Shown here: piece after piece, positions 6,978 to 15,803 of the stretch
Position numbering within the stretch: the stretch's first letter is position 1
Layout: the number at the start of each line of letters is the position of its first letter
Origin: a virus
Direction: 5' to 3' (one strand)
IMG/VR virus record: IMGVR_UViG_3300032307_000952
Coordinates: 1-51,361 of that record
Length of the DNA stretch: 51,361 nt
The notes under the pieces: model-generated
What the model saw: only the letters and a program-made list of their open reading frames with translations
What the model was told of the DNA's origin: nothing
Database searches by the model: none
Program-made: the position numbers and the translations under genes

Positions 6978-7942
6978 ATTTAAAAGAAGCATATGCTGAA
7001 TTAGGTTTATCCGAAGGAGCTTCGGAAGAAGATGTAAAGCGTGCATTTAAAAAGATGGCCGCTAAGTATCATCCAGATGTAAATAAAACTGAAGGATCAG
7101 AAGATAAATTTAAAAGAATAAATGAAGCTAAAAGGGTTATAGATAATCCTCCAAAAGAAAACTTTAATCCATTTTCTGGGTTTGGCGGAGGTTTTGGGGT
7201 TGATTTTAACAATTTTATGGTTCGAAAAACAATGGTTCCAAAAAGAAGACCTTCGGCCAATTATAATTTATATATTACATTTGCGGAATCAGTTCTTGGT
7301 TGCAAGAAGACAATATCTTATGATAGATATATAAAATGCAACTCATGCGTTGGAAATGGTCTTATTAAAGATGACAAAAATAAATGTACCAATTGTGATG
7401 GAAGAGGTGAAACAATACGTCAATCTGGAAATACAGTGATAAGAATGACGTGCAATTCTTGTAAGGGCAAAGGTTTTATTGGCTCTGATTGTTCTACTTG
7501 TGATGGGTTTGGAACCGTAAAATCCAATGTAAAAGATGTAATGATAAACATTCCACCAGGAATTACAACAGGAACAACCGGAATGGAAAGTGCTGGGAAC
7601 TTCATTGGAACTGTTCAAATGAATGGTAATATTCATGATAACTATGATAATTTATATATAAATGTTTTTGTAGAACCTGATTCTGAAATGAGTTTAGATG
7701 AGGAAGGAAATGTTGTTTCGGAGATAAATATAAGCTTATTGGATGCTCTTAAAGGTACGGTAAAGGAAGTAAATACTGTTAAAGGTAAATTAAAATTAAA
7801 AATACCAAATAAAGTTAAAAATAATCAAAAAATTGAAGCAAAAAATTATGGTATAGGGGGAGAAGGTTCTCATTTATTTAATATAAATGTTAATTATCCG
7901 GAAGAAGTTGATAATTTAATTTCTTATTTGGAAGGTTTGTAA
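6974..7942 (+). CDS. dnaJ: DnaJ-type (class A) co-chaperone
   Basis: A 322-residue Hsp40 with full class A layout. The J domain has the KYHPDVNK motif (H33-P34-D35), then comes a short glycine/phenylalanine linker (NPFSGFGGGFG), four CxxCxGxG zinc repeats starting near C122, C138, C160 and C173, and the beta-rich substrate-binding C-terminal part. It stimulates an Hsp70 ATPase; no Hsp70 gene is visible here, so it may use the host DnaK, as lambda replication uses host DnaJ/DnaK. The GTG start at 6974 overlaps the RuvC-like stop, so it is translationally coupled. Class A DnaJ genes are uncommon in phages. Confidence 0.9.
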   Translation: MNLKEAYAELGLSEGASEEDVKRAFKKMAAKYHPDVNKTEGSEDKFKRINEAKRVIDNPPKENFNPFSGFGGGFGVDFNNFMVRKTMVPKRRPSANYNLYITFAESVLGCKKTISYDRYIKCNSCVGNGLIKDDKNKCTNCDGRGETIRQSGNTVIRMTCNSCKGKGFIGSDCSTCDGFGTVKSNVKDVMINIPPGITTGTTGMESAGNFIGTVQMNGNIHDNYDNLYINVFVEPDSEMSLDEEGNVVSEINISLLDALKGTVKEVNTVKGKLKLKIPNKVKNNQKIEAKNYGIGGEGSHLFNINVNYPEEVDNLISYLEGL

Positions 7943-7944
7943 TA

Positions 7945-8250
7945 ATGGAACAAGAACGCAAAATAGATCTTGCTGATATTATTCCAGAATCTGAATTAGA
8001 ATCTTATACTAATTATTTGGATAAAGATCATTTGGATTATATTTCTTATCACTATCATTTATCACAAGAGTTTATAGAGAAACATTCAGATAAAGTTAAT
8101 TGGTGTAATATTTCAGCTTATCAAAAATTATCTGAAGAATTTATCAAAAAACATATAAATAAAATTCATATTGATCAATTAATGAATTATAACAATAATG
8201 TTTCATACAAAATCAAAAAAGAAATAAAAACACTAAAAGAAATAATATAA
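7945..8250 (+). CDS. LSEEFI-repeat protein
   Basis: A 101-residue paralogue of the proteins at 1 and 177. After a unique N-terminus (IDLADIIPESELESYTNY) come 23-residue repeats such as HLSQEFIEKHSDKVNW and KLSEEFIKKHINKIHI, and the shared tail KKEIKTLKEII. It sits between the DnaJ and zinc-ribbon genes, two bases after the DnaJ stop. The function is unknown. Confidence 0.85.
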   Translation: MEQERKIDLADIIPESELESYTNYLDKDHLDYISYHYHLSQEFIEKHSDKVNWCNISAYQKLSEEFIKKHINKIHIDQLMNYNNNVSYKIKKEIKTLKEII

Positions 8251-8259
8251 AGGAAAACG

Positions 8260-8592
8260 ATGCCATTTTACATACAATGTTCAAATAAAGGTTGTTGTAA
8301 AAATTCTGCCGCTCTCTTAAATGAAGAGACAAATGAAGTTTTTTGCGCAGAATGCGATAGCCCAATACCAGAAGTTACTCATTTTACCAAGGTCCAATTG
8401 AAATCAATGGGCCAAACCATGAAAAAAAGAAAATCACAAACTTCTTTTTCGATTCAATGCCAATCTTGCAACAAAACAGACAGACCAACAATAAAAGATA
8501 ATAAAGCTTACTGTAAACATTGTAAACAAGAAATGTTAAATGTCTCGGGTGCATTCATTCAGATGTTAAAAACAATAGATGGAAATAGTTGA
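8260..8592 (+). CDS. Double zinc-ribbon protein adjoining primase gene
   Basis: A 110-residue protein with two zinc-ribbon units: CSNKGC...CAEC in the first 40 residues and CQSC...CKHC in the second half. A good ribosome site (AAAGGAAAA) precedes it. It overlaps the primase start by 14 bases. The primase core downstream lacks the usual N-terminal zinc-binding domain, so this small protein could supply that function separately; that is inference. Alternatively it is a transcription-factor-like zinc ribbon. Confidence 0.75.
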   Translation: MPFYIQCSNKGCCKNSAALLNEETNEVFCAECDSPIPEVTHFTKVQLKSMGQTMKKRKSQTSFSIQCQSCNKTDRPTIKDNKAYCKHCKQEMLNVSGAFIQMLKTIDGNS

Positions 8593-9352
8593 TATATCAA
8601 ATAAAATACAAAAAAATTCGCAACAATACTCGGAAGTGTTGTCTGCTACTTTTTCTTTGTTAAAATATGATACTGAAGCAAAACCATTCTTGAACTATTT
8701 AAATTTAAGAGTTCCTCAAAAAATAAAAGGATTCACATCTTTTGGTTGGTTTCCACCAAATTACAGTATAAATAAAATATTTCAATATATAAAACCAGAA
8801 ATATTACAAGAATTAGATTTAATATATAAATCTTCCTCTTTTGATTCTGGCCATGAAGAAGAAGTTTGGGTATCAAAATTTAACAATCATAATTTAATTA
8901 TGCCATATCATAACTCTTATGGTGACATTGTTGGTTTAGTTGGCAGAACTCTCCTTTCTTCTCAAGATCAAAAAAAATTACAAATATCAAAATATAAAAA
9001 TACTTCAATTTTAAAATCAGCAAATTTGTTTGGATTATATCAAGCAAAAAAATCAATTATAGAAAAAGATTTAGTTTATGTTGTTGAAGGACAATTTGAT
9101 TGCATTACATGTCATAGGTTTGGTTACACCAATGTAGTTGCTTTAGGTGGATCTTCATTTTCAATATATCATCTTCTCCTATTAAAAAGATTTACAAATA
9201 ACATATGCTTAGTTTTAGATAATGATATTGCTGGAGAAAAATCAAAATCAAAAATAATAAATAAATTTGGGTCTATGGCAAATTTTTCAATTTTTGAATT
9301 AAAAGAAGAAAATGATATAGATGAATATTTAAATAAAGGAAAGAAGTTATGA
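8579..9352 (+). CDS. DnaG-type primase catalytic core (TOPRIM)
   Basis: A 257-residue primase core. An N-terminal subdomain (PFLNYLNLRVPQKIKGF...GWFPP, residues about 36-60) and the segment LIMPYHNSYGDIVGLVGRTL match the DnaG RNA polymerase domain. The TOPRIM acidic glutamate is in VVEGQFDC (E170), and the paired aspartates are in LVLDNDIAGEKS (D214 and D216). It is shorter than host DnaG (about 580 residues): the N-terminal zinc domain and the helicase-binding C-terminus are both absent. It would make RNA primers for lagging-strand synthesis. Confidence 0.85.
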   Translation: MEIVDISNKIQKNSQQYSEVLSATFSLLKYDTEAKPFLNYLNLRVPQKIKGFTSFGWFPPNYSINKIFQYIKPEILQELDLIYKSSSFDSGHEEEVWVSKFNNHNLIMPYHNSYGDIVGLVGRTLLSSQDQKKLQISKYKNTSILKSANLFGLYQAKKSIIEKDLVYVVEGQFDCITCHRFGYTNVVALGGSSFSIYHLLLLKRFTNNICLVLDNDIAGEKSKSKIINKFGSMANFSIFELKEENDIDEYLNKGKKL

Positions 9353-9798
9353 TACTATTAAATGAATTATCAATATATGATAATGAATTATCAATAGATG
9401 ATATTAATGAATTTAATTTTGTAGATAATAAAGTTTCGCTAGAAACTATAGATAAAATTTTACCAGTAATATTTGAAAGTTTAGATGACAAGAATTATCA
9501 AAATTTAACTTTAAAACAATCTGATGAACAATTCCAAGCTTCTATGTCGGTAATTGATGATATTATACGTTACCAAGATATATATAATGAAACAATTATT
9601 AAATATATTTATTATTTTGATTCTATACAATTAAAAATTATATTACAATACCAATATCTCGAAGAAGAAACTGTTAAGTTTATAATTTCTTTATTTGAAA
9701 AAGATGAGATTTCTAAAAATTTACAGTTTTTATTTTCAAATGAAAAAATATCAGAAAGTATAAAAAATGAATTAAAATCTCTTATTGAAATTATATAA
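9349..9798 (+). CDS. Diverged repeat-family protein
   Basis: A 149-residue acidic protein. The C-terminal half resembles the LSEEFI repeats in strongly diverged form: RYQDIYNETIIKYIYYFD, then QYQYLEEETVKFI, and a tail SIKNELKSLIEII equivalent to KKEIKTLKEII in the three other members. The N-terminal half is not recognised. It overlaps the primase stop (ATGA) and is followed by a terminator, so it closes the unit that begins at the RuvC-like gene. Confidence 0.75.
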   Translation: MILLNELSIYDNELSIDDINEFNFVDNKVSLETIDKILPVIFESLDDKNYQNLTLKQSDEQFQASMSVIDDIIRYQDIYNETIIKYIYYFDSIQLKIILQYQYLEEETVKFIISLFEKDEISKNLQFLFSNEKISESIKNELKSLIEII

Positions 9799-9831
9799 GT
9801 TCACCAAAATTAATAATTTAACATAGAAATG

Positions 9832-9859
9832 GGAAAGCAAATTTTTGCTTTCCTTTTTT
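9832..9859 (+). terminator. Rho-independent terminator
   Basis: The stem GGAAAGCAA pairs with TTGCTTTCC around a four-base loop, followed by TTTTTT. It ends the RuvC-to-repeat-protein unit and is followed four bases later by TTGATATATAAT. Confidence 0.85.
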
Positions 9860-9862
9860 GTT

Positions 9863-9874
9863 TTGATATATAAT
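9863..9874 (+). promoter_or_regulatory. Promoter-like TTGATATATAAT motif
   Basis: It directly follows a terminator and lies 26 bases ahead of the ATG at 9889. A TTGGAG ribosome site lies between them, so here a short leader with an ordinary ribosome site is expected. Confidence 0.5.
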
Positions 9875-9888
9875 CAGTTGGAGAACTT

Positions 9889-10338
9889 ATGGATTACCAA
9901 AAAAAAGAGAGAACAACAAGATCAAACTCATATCAATTTGTACTTTTGGAACAAGCATTTGCACCAGAGATGCTAGCCGAGGTGGCCGATTCGGAGGGAA
10001 TATTTGCTCAATTAAATCCTTTTGGGTACAATGAAACAATCCTTGAGCTAAAAGATCAATTAAAAATTGAGTTCTGGAGATTAGTTGAAGAAAAGCTTAC
10101 ACCTAGACAAAGAGAGGTTATAAAACTTTATTGTGAAGGTTTAACCCAAATGGAGATAGCAAAAAAACTAAATGTAAACCAAAGCTCAATTACAAAATCA
10201 TTAAATGGTAATTGTGATTATAGGAACGGAAGAAGATTATATGGTGGATCTAGAAAGAAATTGCAAAAATTGGCCGAACAAGATCCTAAAATCCAAGCAA
10301 TAATTGAAAAAATACAAGAACTCAGTGATGGGTTTTGA
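9889..10338 (+). CDS. Sigma-70 region 4-like HTH protein
   Basis: A 149-residue protein with a clear helix-turn-helix of the sigma region 4 / LuxR type at about residues 70-107: LTPRQREVIKLYCEGLTQME, then IAKKLNVNQSSITKSLNGN. It lacks sigma region 2, so it is not a complete sigma factor. It may be a phage transcription regulator or partial sigma-like late factor; a small-terminase-like DNA-binding role is an alternative. It is a single-gene unit with its own promoter-like motif upstream and a terminator downstream, as expected for a regulator. Confidence 0.65.
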   Translation: MDYQKKERTTRSNSYQFVLLEQAFAPEMLAEVADSEGIFAQLNPFGYNETILELKDQLKIEFWRLVEEKLTPRQREVIKLYCEGLTQMEIAKKLNVNQSSITKSLNGNCDYRNGRRLYGGSRKKLQKLAEQDPKIQAIIEKIQELSDGF

Positions 10339-10356
10339 TATATGTCAAATCGTAAT

Positions 10357-10379
10357 TAGTAGCAACCTACTATTTTTTT
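10357..10379 (+). terminator. Rho-independent terminator after HTH gene
   Basis: The stem TAGTAG / CTACTA with loop CAAC is followed by seven T residues. The T-run merges into a TTGATATTTATT motif (10378-10389) that may start the next unit. Confidence 0.7.
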
Positions 10380-10389
10380 GATATTTATT
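10378..10389 (+). promoter_or_regulatory. Promoter-like TTGATATTTATT motif
   Basis: The motif begins inside the T-tract of the preceding terminator, 44 bases before the ATG at 10422. It is a weaker match than those at 6400, 9863, 38191 and 47702 but has the same terminator-then-motif arrangement. Another TTGATATATG occurs at 10335 across the end of the HTH gene. Confidence 0.35.
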
Positions 10390-10421
10390 TTAGTTAGAAA
10401 TATATAATTTTGGAGATTTTA

Positions 10422-10919
10422 ATGGACAAACATTTTATAGATTATTCTAGTTTAGAAAAAGACTTAAACAGACCAAAGCATTATAAATATGCTGATGTTA
10501 AAGATAAACTAGTAAAAGTAGCATTTGATATTGTTAAGTTTAATGATCCAAATGAAGATATTGATGGTTTATGGCAAATCAAAGCCACCGATGACGGAGA
10601 GGTCATTGTTGCTTTATATGAACCAGCAGAAAATGTAAAGCAATCAAATGCAGATAGTTCTGGTTTATTAAAAAATGCTTCTTTTGGTTGGCAAGTAATT
10701 GCTGGAAAAGATTCTCTTAATCTATTTTATAAAGAAGAACCTATTGCTAGATACAGTTTTGACCAGTTTGGTATCGAAAAAGATGATAGAGCAGAATTTT
10801 GCAAGCATGTTAATGAAAAGCTAAATACAGATACTAATTATGTGAAAGCTCTTTTTAATGAATTACCTATTGCTAAGAAAGCGGAAATTGCTAAAAGATT
10901 TCCAGAACTTACAAAATAA
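10422..10919 (+). CDS. Hypothetical protein
   Basis: A 165-residue soluble protein with a beta-rich middle (DGLWQIKATDDGEVIVALYE, SFGWQVIAGKDSLNLFYKEE) and a helical C-terminus. ATG 10422 is chosen over an in-frame start at 10410 because TTGGAG lies eight bases ahead of it. It is the first gene of the long structural run. I do not recognise the family. Confidence 0.75.
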   Translation: MDKHFIDYSSLEKDLNRPKHYKYADVKDKLVKVAFDIVKFNDPNEDIDGLWQIKATDDGEVIVALYEPAENVKQSNADSSGLLKNASFGWQVIAGKDSLNLFYKEEPIARYSFDQFGIEKDDRAEFCKHVNEKLNTDTNYVKALFNELPIAKKAEIAKRFPELTK

Positions 10920-10946
10920 GATCCATTTAAAATAAACAGGAAAAAT

Positions 10947-12548
10947 ATGGACCCCAAGAATATTAATGATTTTAAACAATTTGTGGATGAACTTAGCAAA
11001 AAATTTGCTGGTCAAGAAAAGTTTTTCACTTTAAAATTAGCCACAAGACTTAACAAAGCCGCAGAGCTTCACCCACATGATCAAACCATAATTCAAGTGG
11101 CATCCGTATTAAACAAAAAAGCAAATTCTGGTTCTCATTTAATTAGTAAAGAAGAATTAAATGATATTTATAGAAACTTTTATATAACAAATACAAAATG
11201 TGCTTCCTTTTTATCAGAAGAACTTGATTTAAAAGAATCTCTCCCAGAAGCAAAGAAAATGTCACGAAGAGAAGATGAAGGTCAATATGAGGATCTTTAT
11301 GCCAAATATGCAGATTCAAAATTAGTAAATGAACTTGAGTCTGCTTTTGATAAAAGTGCAAATTATAAACCATTTAGTAAAAAAGCAGCTCAATCCGCTG
11401 AAAAGATTGTAAAATCTTTAATTGGTGGTGATGTTAAAGTTCTTGATGGTAGTGATTTTGCTGTTATTTGTCAAGCTTCATTTGATACACCAAAAGGTAA
11501 GGGTCATGTAGTTGTTCCCGTAGAAGTTGTGGATGATAAGGCTTTAATACCAAATATGTTTTTAACACAAGCTGGATTTAAAGAGTTTTCTACAGAAAAT
11601 TTAGAAGATCATTTAATTTCTACAGCTGGCAAAAATTTCCAATTAAACACACAAGAACTTTTAAACGCAATCAAGGTTGCTAAATTTGGCGAAAAAGAAG
11701 AGTTAGATGAAGTAGATTTAGCAGTAATGTCTTTAAAGGCACGAGCTGGAATTTCTTCTGATTTTGACCCAAATGGTATAATTTATCAATCCATAGATTC
11801 TTTTGAACCAGAAATTTCAATGGAAACAGAAGAAGTTAAAACTTTCTCTGAACAATTAAACTCAACTGCTGGAACTGCAGAATTTATATTTGGAAAAGAA
11901 AATGTAAATATAGGTAAGAATATAATTGCTAAAGAACTTTCAAGTGCAGGAATTAAAGATTATCAAATAAAAGTTTCATCTGTACAAGATGACAGTATAA
12001 CTTATGCTGTATCAGCATCTGGATGTGGGTTTAAAGTTCCTATGAAAGTTGAATCTAAAAAAATACAATATCCAAATATTATACTAGCAAAAGGAAGCGT
12101 TTCTGAGTTTTCAACTTCTGGAATAAAAGAAGCTTTAAGTTCAAATGATAATAGTATTCACTTTGAAATGAATGGATACGGATTAATGTCAAACGCTCAA
12201 TTATTAACTTTAGTTGATGAATCATGTAATAAAGGTGATATTAATAAAGTTGCAGAACTTGTTACTTTTATAAAAGAAACTGGCGATGAATCAGCTTTCA
12301 AGTATGCGTTTGCTTCATACATGAGTTTAATGCAAGGTTCTTTTGTTAAAAAGGCAAGTCAAGAAAATAAAATTAAAACAATAAAACTTGGTGGAAGAGA
12401 AGTTTGCGCAGAAACCTTCTTACCAGTTGATAAGGTTTATGTTAATGAATTTGGAGAGATAGTTCCAAAATACAGACAAAACATGGAAAAAACTGATGAA
12501 GTAACTGCGGCTGGAATGATGAATGCAAAAATCATAATGGGGCTATAA
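10947..12548 (+). CDS. Large hypothetical, probable virion protein
   Basis: A 533-residue protein with no recognised domain. The N-terminus is helical (FFTLKLATRLNKAAELHP). The middle alternates beta-rich segments (KVLDGSDFAVICQASFDTPK, VVVPVEVVDDKALIPNMFL) with acidic stretches, and similar IPNMFL / YPNIIL phrases in two places suggest an internal duplication. The C-terminus contains EFGEIVPKYRQNME. A strong ribosome site (ACAGGAAAA) precedes it and its stop overlaps the next start. Position suggests a structural or morphogenesis role; this is inference. Confidence 0.7.
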   Translation: MDPKNINDFKQFVDELSKKFAGQEKFFTLKLATRLNKAAELHPHDQTIIQVASVLNKKANSGSHLISKEELNDIYRNFYITNTKCASFLSEELDLKESLPEAKKMSRREDEGQYEDLYAKYADSKLVNELESAFDKSANYKPFSKKAAQSAEKIVKSLIGGDVKVLDGSDFAVICQASFDTPKGKGHVVVPVEVVDDKALIPNMFLTQAGFKEFSTENLEDHLISTAGKNFQLNTQELLNAIKVAKFGEKEELDEVDLAVMSLKARAGISSDFDPNGIIYQSIDSFEPEISMETEEVKTFSEQLNSTAGTAEFIFGKENVNIGKNIIAKELSSAGIKDYQIKVSSVQDDSITYAVSASGCGFKVPMKVESKKIQYPNIILAKGSVSEFSTSGIKEALSSNDNSIHFEMNGYGLMSNAQLLTLVDESCNKGDINKVAELVTFIKETGDESAFKYAFASYMSLMQGSFVKKASQENKIKTIKLGGREVCAETFLPVDKVYVNEFGEIVPKYRQNMEKTDEVTAAGMMNAKIIMGL

Positions 12549-13276
12549 TGAAACATAAATTAATTGAAAAACTAAATGATTTAATTCAACTTTGCAGCAA
12601 TCCAGATTCTGAAGTTTGCGTTGAAGCTGAAAAAATCTGTGATGGAAAAGATTTTGTTAAATTTACAGAATTTCTCATGGAATGTTCAGAAACATTAGGA
12701 AAAGCAAAAGCTTTAATTGAAGAAAAGGCAAGCGATTTATCTGAGGATGATATTGATGAACTTGGTGAAATTGCATCAATTTTTGATGAATCTGATGATG
12801 AAGATTTAAAGAAGAAAGCTTCGGTTCTTGATGAAATATTAATAACCATTGGGGCAAATAAAGATTTTAAAGAAAACTTTAAAAAAGCAGAATCTGATGA
12901 AATAGAATCTCTTCGAGCAAAATTAAGAAGAGAAACAGGCGAAAAATTATATTCAAATTCTGAAAAAGAATATCAAGCAGAAGCTAAAAAAAAAATAGAA
13001 GAGAAAGTTAAAACTTATAGACCTTTGCAAGGATCTTTATCTACCAGATATTCTCCAGATATGCCAGGGGTTAGTTTGATGAGGGTTGGCGAAAATGTTT
13101 ATCAATGCCCTGTAACAAAGAAAATATATAATTTTGCAGAAGGATTTACAACAGCAAATGGTACAAAAATACCAGGAACCTCAGTTCAAGGCCAAACAGA
13201 TTTTAGTGAACAAGTAAGCGCTGAACATCAAATGTTTTCTACAACAAGAGATGATATTCTAAATGGCTCTCGGTAA
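12548..13276 (+). CDS. Hypothetical protein with helical module
   Basis: A 242-residue protein. The N-terminal half is helical and acidic and contains the segment IASIFDESDDEDLKKKASVL, one example of the helical-hairpin module found in several virion proteins here. The C-terminal half is distinct: YRPLQGSLSTRYSPDMPGVS, then VYQCPVTKKIYNFAEGF and GTKIPGTSV, resembling a compact beta domain with a single visible cysteine. The function is unknown. Its start overlaps the preceding stop. Confidence 0.7.
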   Translation: MKHKLIEKLNDLIQLCSNPDSEVCVEAEKICDGKDFVKFTEFLMECSETLGKAKALIEEKASDLSEDDIDELGEIASIFDESDDEDLKKKASVLDEILITIGANKDFKENFKKAESDEIESLRAKLRRETGEKLYSNSEKEYQAEAKKKIEEKVKTYRPLQGSLSTRYSPDMPGVSLMRVGENVYQCPVTKKIYNFAEGFTTANGTKIPGTSVQGQTDFSEQVSAEHQMFSTTRDDILNGSR

Positions 13277-13285
13277 GGAGGGTGA

Positions 13286-14029
13286 ATGTCGGCTGATTAC
13301 TCAAAATTATTAGAACATCCAGATAAAGAAGAAATCATTAGTAAAATAATGACAGGATCTTCTCATAAATCTATTGCTGATTGGCTTAAAATAAAATATT
13401 CATTAAAAGAACAATCTCATTTAAGATTAACTTCAAATTTTTTAAAAGAATTTTCCGATAATAATATTGATTTATTTAATCAATTAAGAAATGATTTATC
13501 AAATGTAAAATCTAGCAATGATAAAATAAATAAAAAAATATCCGAATCTTTATTAAATAATAAAACTTATAAAGAAAGATTAAATGAACTTGCCGATTCC
13601 GAGATTGATATAAAAAGAGTCATTACAGATACTATATTTTTGATACGTGGACGTGTTGAACAAATGTATGATATTGTTCAAAATAATCCAGAAAATACAA
13701 AACCTGATTATGCTTTAATAAAATGGTTTGAAACTTTATTAAATGCAACCGAAAAATATCAAAAGATATATGCTCAACCAGAGGGTTCAGTTATAAATAA
13801 CAATATAACCGTCAATATGATTGAACAACATTCTTCGGTTTTACAAGAAGCCATAAGAGATACTTTGTCGGAAATAGATCCCGAAATTGCTTTCATCTTT
13901 ATGGATAAGCTTGCTAAAAAATTAGCAAAACTAGAAGAACCAACAGATAAATTTGAATCTACCGAAAGAAGATTTGGTGAAGTTAAAGCTTTACAAGATT
14001 CTGTAAAGGAGTTTGAAGATGTTTCTTAA
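13286..14029 (+). CDS. Possible terminase small subunit or DNA-binding packaging protein
   Basis: A 247-residue protein with a strong ribosome site (AAGGAGGGTG). The N-terminus EIISKIMTGSSHKSIADWLK looks like a helix-turn-helix, a long helical middle follows, and the C-terminal half has NITVNMIEQHSSVLQEAI and SEIDPEIAFIF. This order (HTH, coiled coil, C-terminal domain) is seen in small terminase subunits, and terL lies about 6 kb downstream. The assignment is inference. The C-terminal end overlaps the next gene. Confidence 0.45.
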   Translation: MSADYSKLLEHPDKEEIISKIMTGSSHKSIADWLKIKYSLKEQSHLRLTSNFLKEFSDNNIDLFNQLRNDLSNVKSSNDKINKKISESLLNNKTYKERLNELADSEIDIKRVITDTIFLIRGRVEQMYDIVQNNPENTKPDYALIKWFETLLNATEKYQKIYAQPEGSVINNNITVNMIEQHSSVLQEAIRDTLSEIDPEIAFIFMDKLAKKLAKLEEPTDKFESTERRFGEVKALQDSVKEFEDVS

Positions 14030-15803
14030 TAAGAAATATAAAGAACAAAAAGATTTAATTTTCAAATCTGCATCGGCTCAAAATGTAGATTTTTTAGTAG
14101 ATAGACTTGATAATTTATTTGATTTAATGAAAGAAGCTAATATAAATAATGAAAAAGATTATATAAAATTTAAAAATAATTTAAAAAAAGAATCTATAAA
14201 AAAACATTTTATAAAGAAATCATACCCTCAAGCATTTGACGCTTTTCATATTCAAGCTCCTCATAATTTAAATAAATGGTTGGATACGGTAAAAAATATA
14301 TATAATTTACATTTTAAAGGTTATGATTTGGGAGAATCAACCGAGTTATTAATAAAAGATTGGGATACTATGGAAAAGAATGATTTTAAAAACTGGCTTA
14401 AATTTTACCAAACAAACCAAAATAAATCGTATAAAATTGCACAATTTACGGTTGGGGATGGTATTCCTATAGATCATTTAATTAGACGGACTCCAGATTT
14501 TCCAAGCAAAATTATGGACCCAAGAAATGAAGAATGGGAAAAGCTTCAAGAGAATTCTCAAAAGCAAAAACTTGAACGACAAAGACAAGCTTTAATTGGA
14601 AGATTAAATTCTGCCGAAAAAATCGTTTCAACAAATGCTGGCAATTTATTTAAAACTGAAGCTGAGATAAATTCTTGGCTTGAAACTCTTCATTCTTTAA
14701 AAAGAAAAATTCAAACGATAAAAAGTGCCGCAACTTTGCAAGATGTTATAATAGCTTCTGCAAATAAATTAAAATTTGATGGACTTCATAAAACGGCAAA
14801 TATAATTATGAAAATTGCTCAAGAAGTTCCTAGTGAAGCTGTTCCAGAAGATGCCGCTTCAGAAAATCCAATACCAGAAGAAAATCAAGAATTATCACAA
14901 GATCCAATGGCAAATCCAGAAATGCCAGAAGATGCAGGCTTAGATTTATCTGTACCAGAAGAAGATTCCGATGAAATGCTACCAGATGATGATTTAGATG
15001 ATCCAGATGGTGCCGTTAGAGAGTTTTTAGAAAACTTAGGTGTTTCCGCTTCAGATAACTTTGATGGAGCTATAATTGTTGTTGGTGACGATTCTTCAAT
15101 AAACAAAAAAGCTCAAGCCGTTCCTGGTACAGAACAAATACAACCTCCCCAAGAAATAAATCCAGAGTTGTCACAAGATTTACCTCCTGAACCAATATCA
15201 GAAACCTTAGATGCTCCGGGAGAAATTAATGTCGAAGAGATTGAGGAACCAGAAGAAGGCTTAACTTCTCAACAAGACGAAAAAGCAGTTCGAGAATTAA
15301 CCGATACTGATAGGGCTATTGATCAAGCATTCAGTAACGTTAATTATGACGATATAATTGTTAAGTTAGAATCTTTAGCAACTCTATTCAAGCAAAGACA
15401 AGTTATTAGAGAATTAACTATCGTTGACTTAATGTTACAAGCAGTTGGTATTGCTTCATTCTTCCCAAGCTTAGGGGAAGCCACAAAATCTGCTTTAGAT
15501 TCAAATCAATATGTGCTTACTAGAGTAGAAGATATTTTAGCTAAATTAAGAGGAGCTTCCGGTTTAACAGATGGTACTTTAGATCAAGTTAAAGATAAAC
15601 TTGAAACATCTGAAGAAAATGAATTTAAAAAGAAAGAAAACCGTGTAAGAGAAAAGATGCAACCTAATGCAGATGAACCAAATGTAATTGAAGAGTTAAG
15701 TGGTCCAACAAAAGTTGAAACTGTTACTCCCGAAAAATCACCTCCACAACCATCAGAAAAACCAACAGCCCCAGTAAACCCAGAACAACCACAGGTAATA
15801 TAA
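14019..15803 (+). CDS. Hypothetical acidic/proline-rich virion-type protein
   Basis: A 594-residue protein. ATG 14019 follows an AAAGGAG site and is preferred to a TTG six bases upstream. Residues up to about 270 are basic and helical, ending with the helical-hairpin module (ASANKLKFDGLHKTANIIMK). A long proline/glutamate/aspartate-rich region follows (about 270-430) and then a helical segment (DIIVKLESLATLFKQRQVIR) before a proline-rich tail. The low-complexity middle is probably disordered. The function is unknown; its location among head genes suggests a structural or scaffold-associated protein. Confidence 0.65.
   Translation: MFLNKKYKEQKDLIFKSASAQNVDFLVDRLDNLFDLMKEANINNEKDYIKFKNNLKKESIKKHFIKKSYPQAFDAFHIQAPHNLNKWLDTVKNIYNLHFKGYDLGESTELLIKDWDTMEKNDFKNWLKFYQTNQNKSYKIAQFTVGDGIPIDHLIRRTPDFPSKIMDPRNEEWEKLQENSQKQKLERQRQALIGRLNSAEKIVSTNAGNLFKTEAEINSWLETLHSLKRKIQTIKSAATLQDVIIASANKLKFDGLHKTANIIMKIAQEVPSEAVPEDAASENPIPEENQELSQDPMANPEMPEDAGLDLSVPEEDSDEMLPDDDLDDPDGAVREFLENLGVSASDNFDGAIIVVGDDSSINKKAQAVPGTEQIQPPQEINPELSQDLPPEPISETLDAPGEINVEEIEEPEEGLTSQQDEKAVRELTDTDRAIDQAFSNVNYDDIIVKLESLATLFKQRQVIRELTIVDLMLQAVGIASFFPSLGEATKSALDSNQYVLTRVEDILAKLRGASGLTDGTLDQVKDKLETSEENEFKKKENRVREKMQPNADEPNVIEELSGPTKVETVTPEKSPPQPSEKPTAPVNPEQPQVI

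Noticed and set aside
9889-10338. Complete phage sigma factor
   Set aside because: Only a region 4-like helix-turn-helix is visible; regions 2 and 3 are absent, so the protein is named by its HTH domain only.
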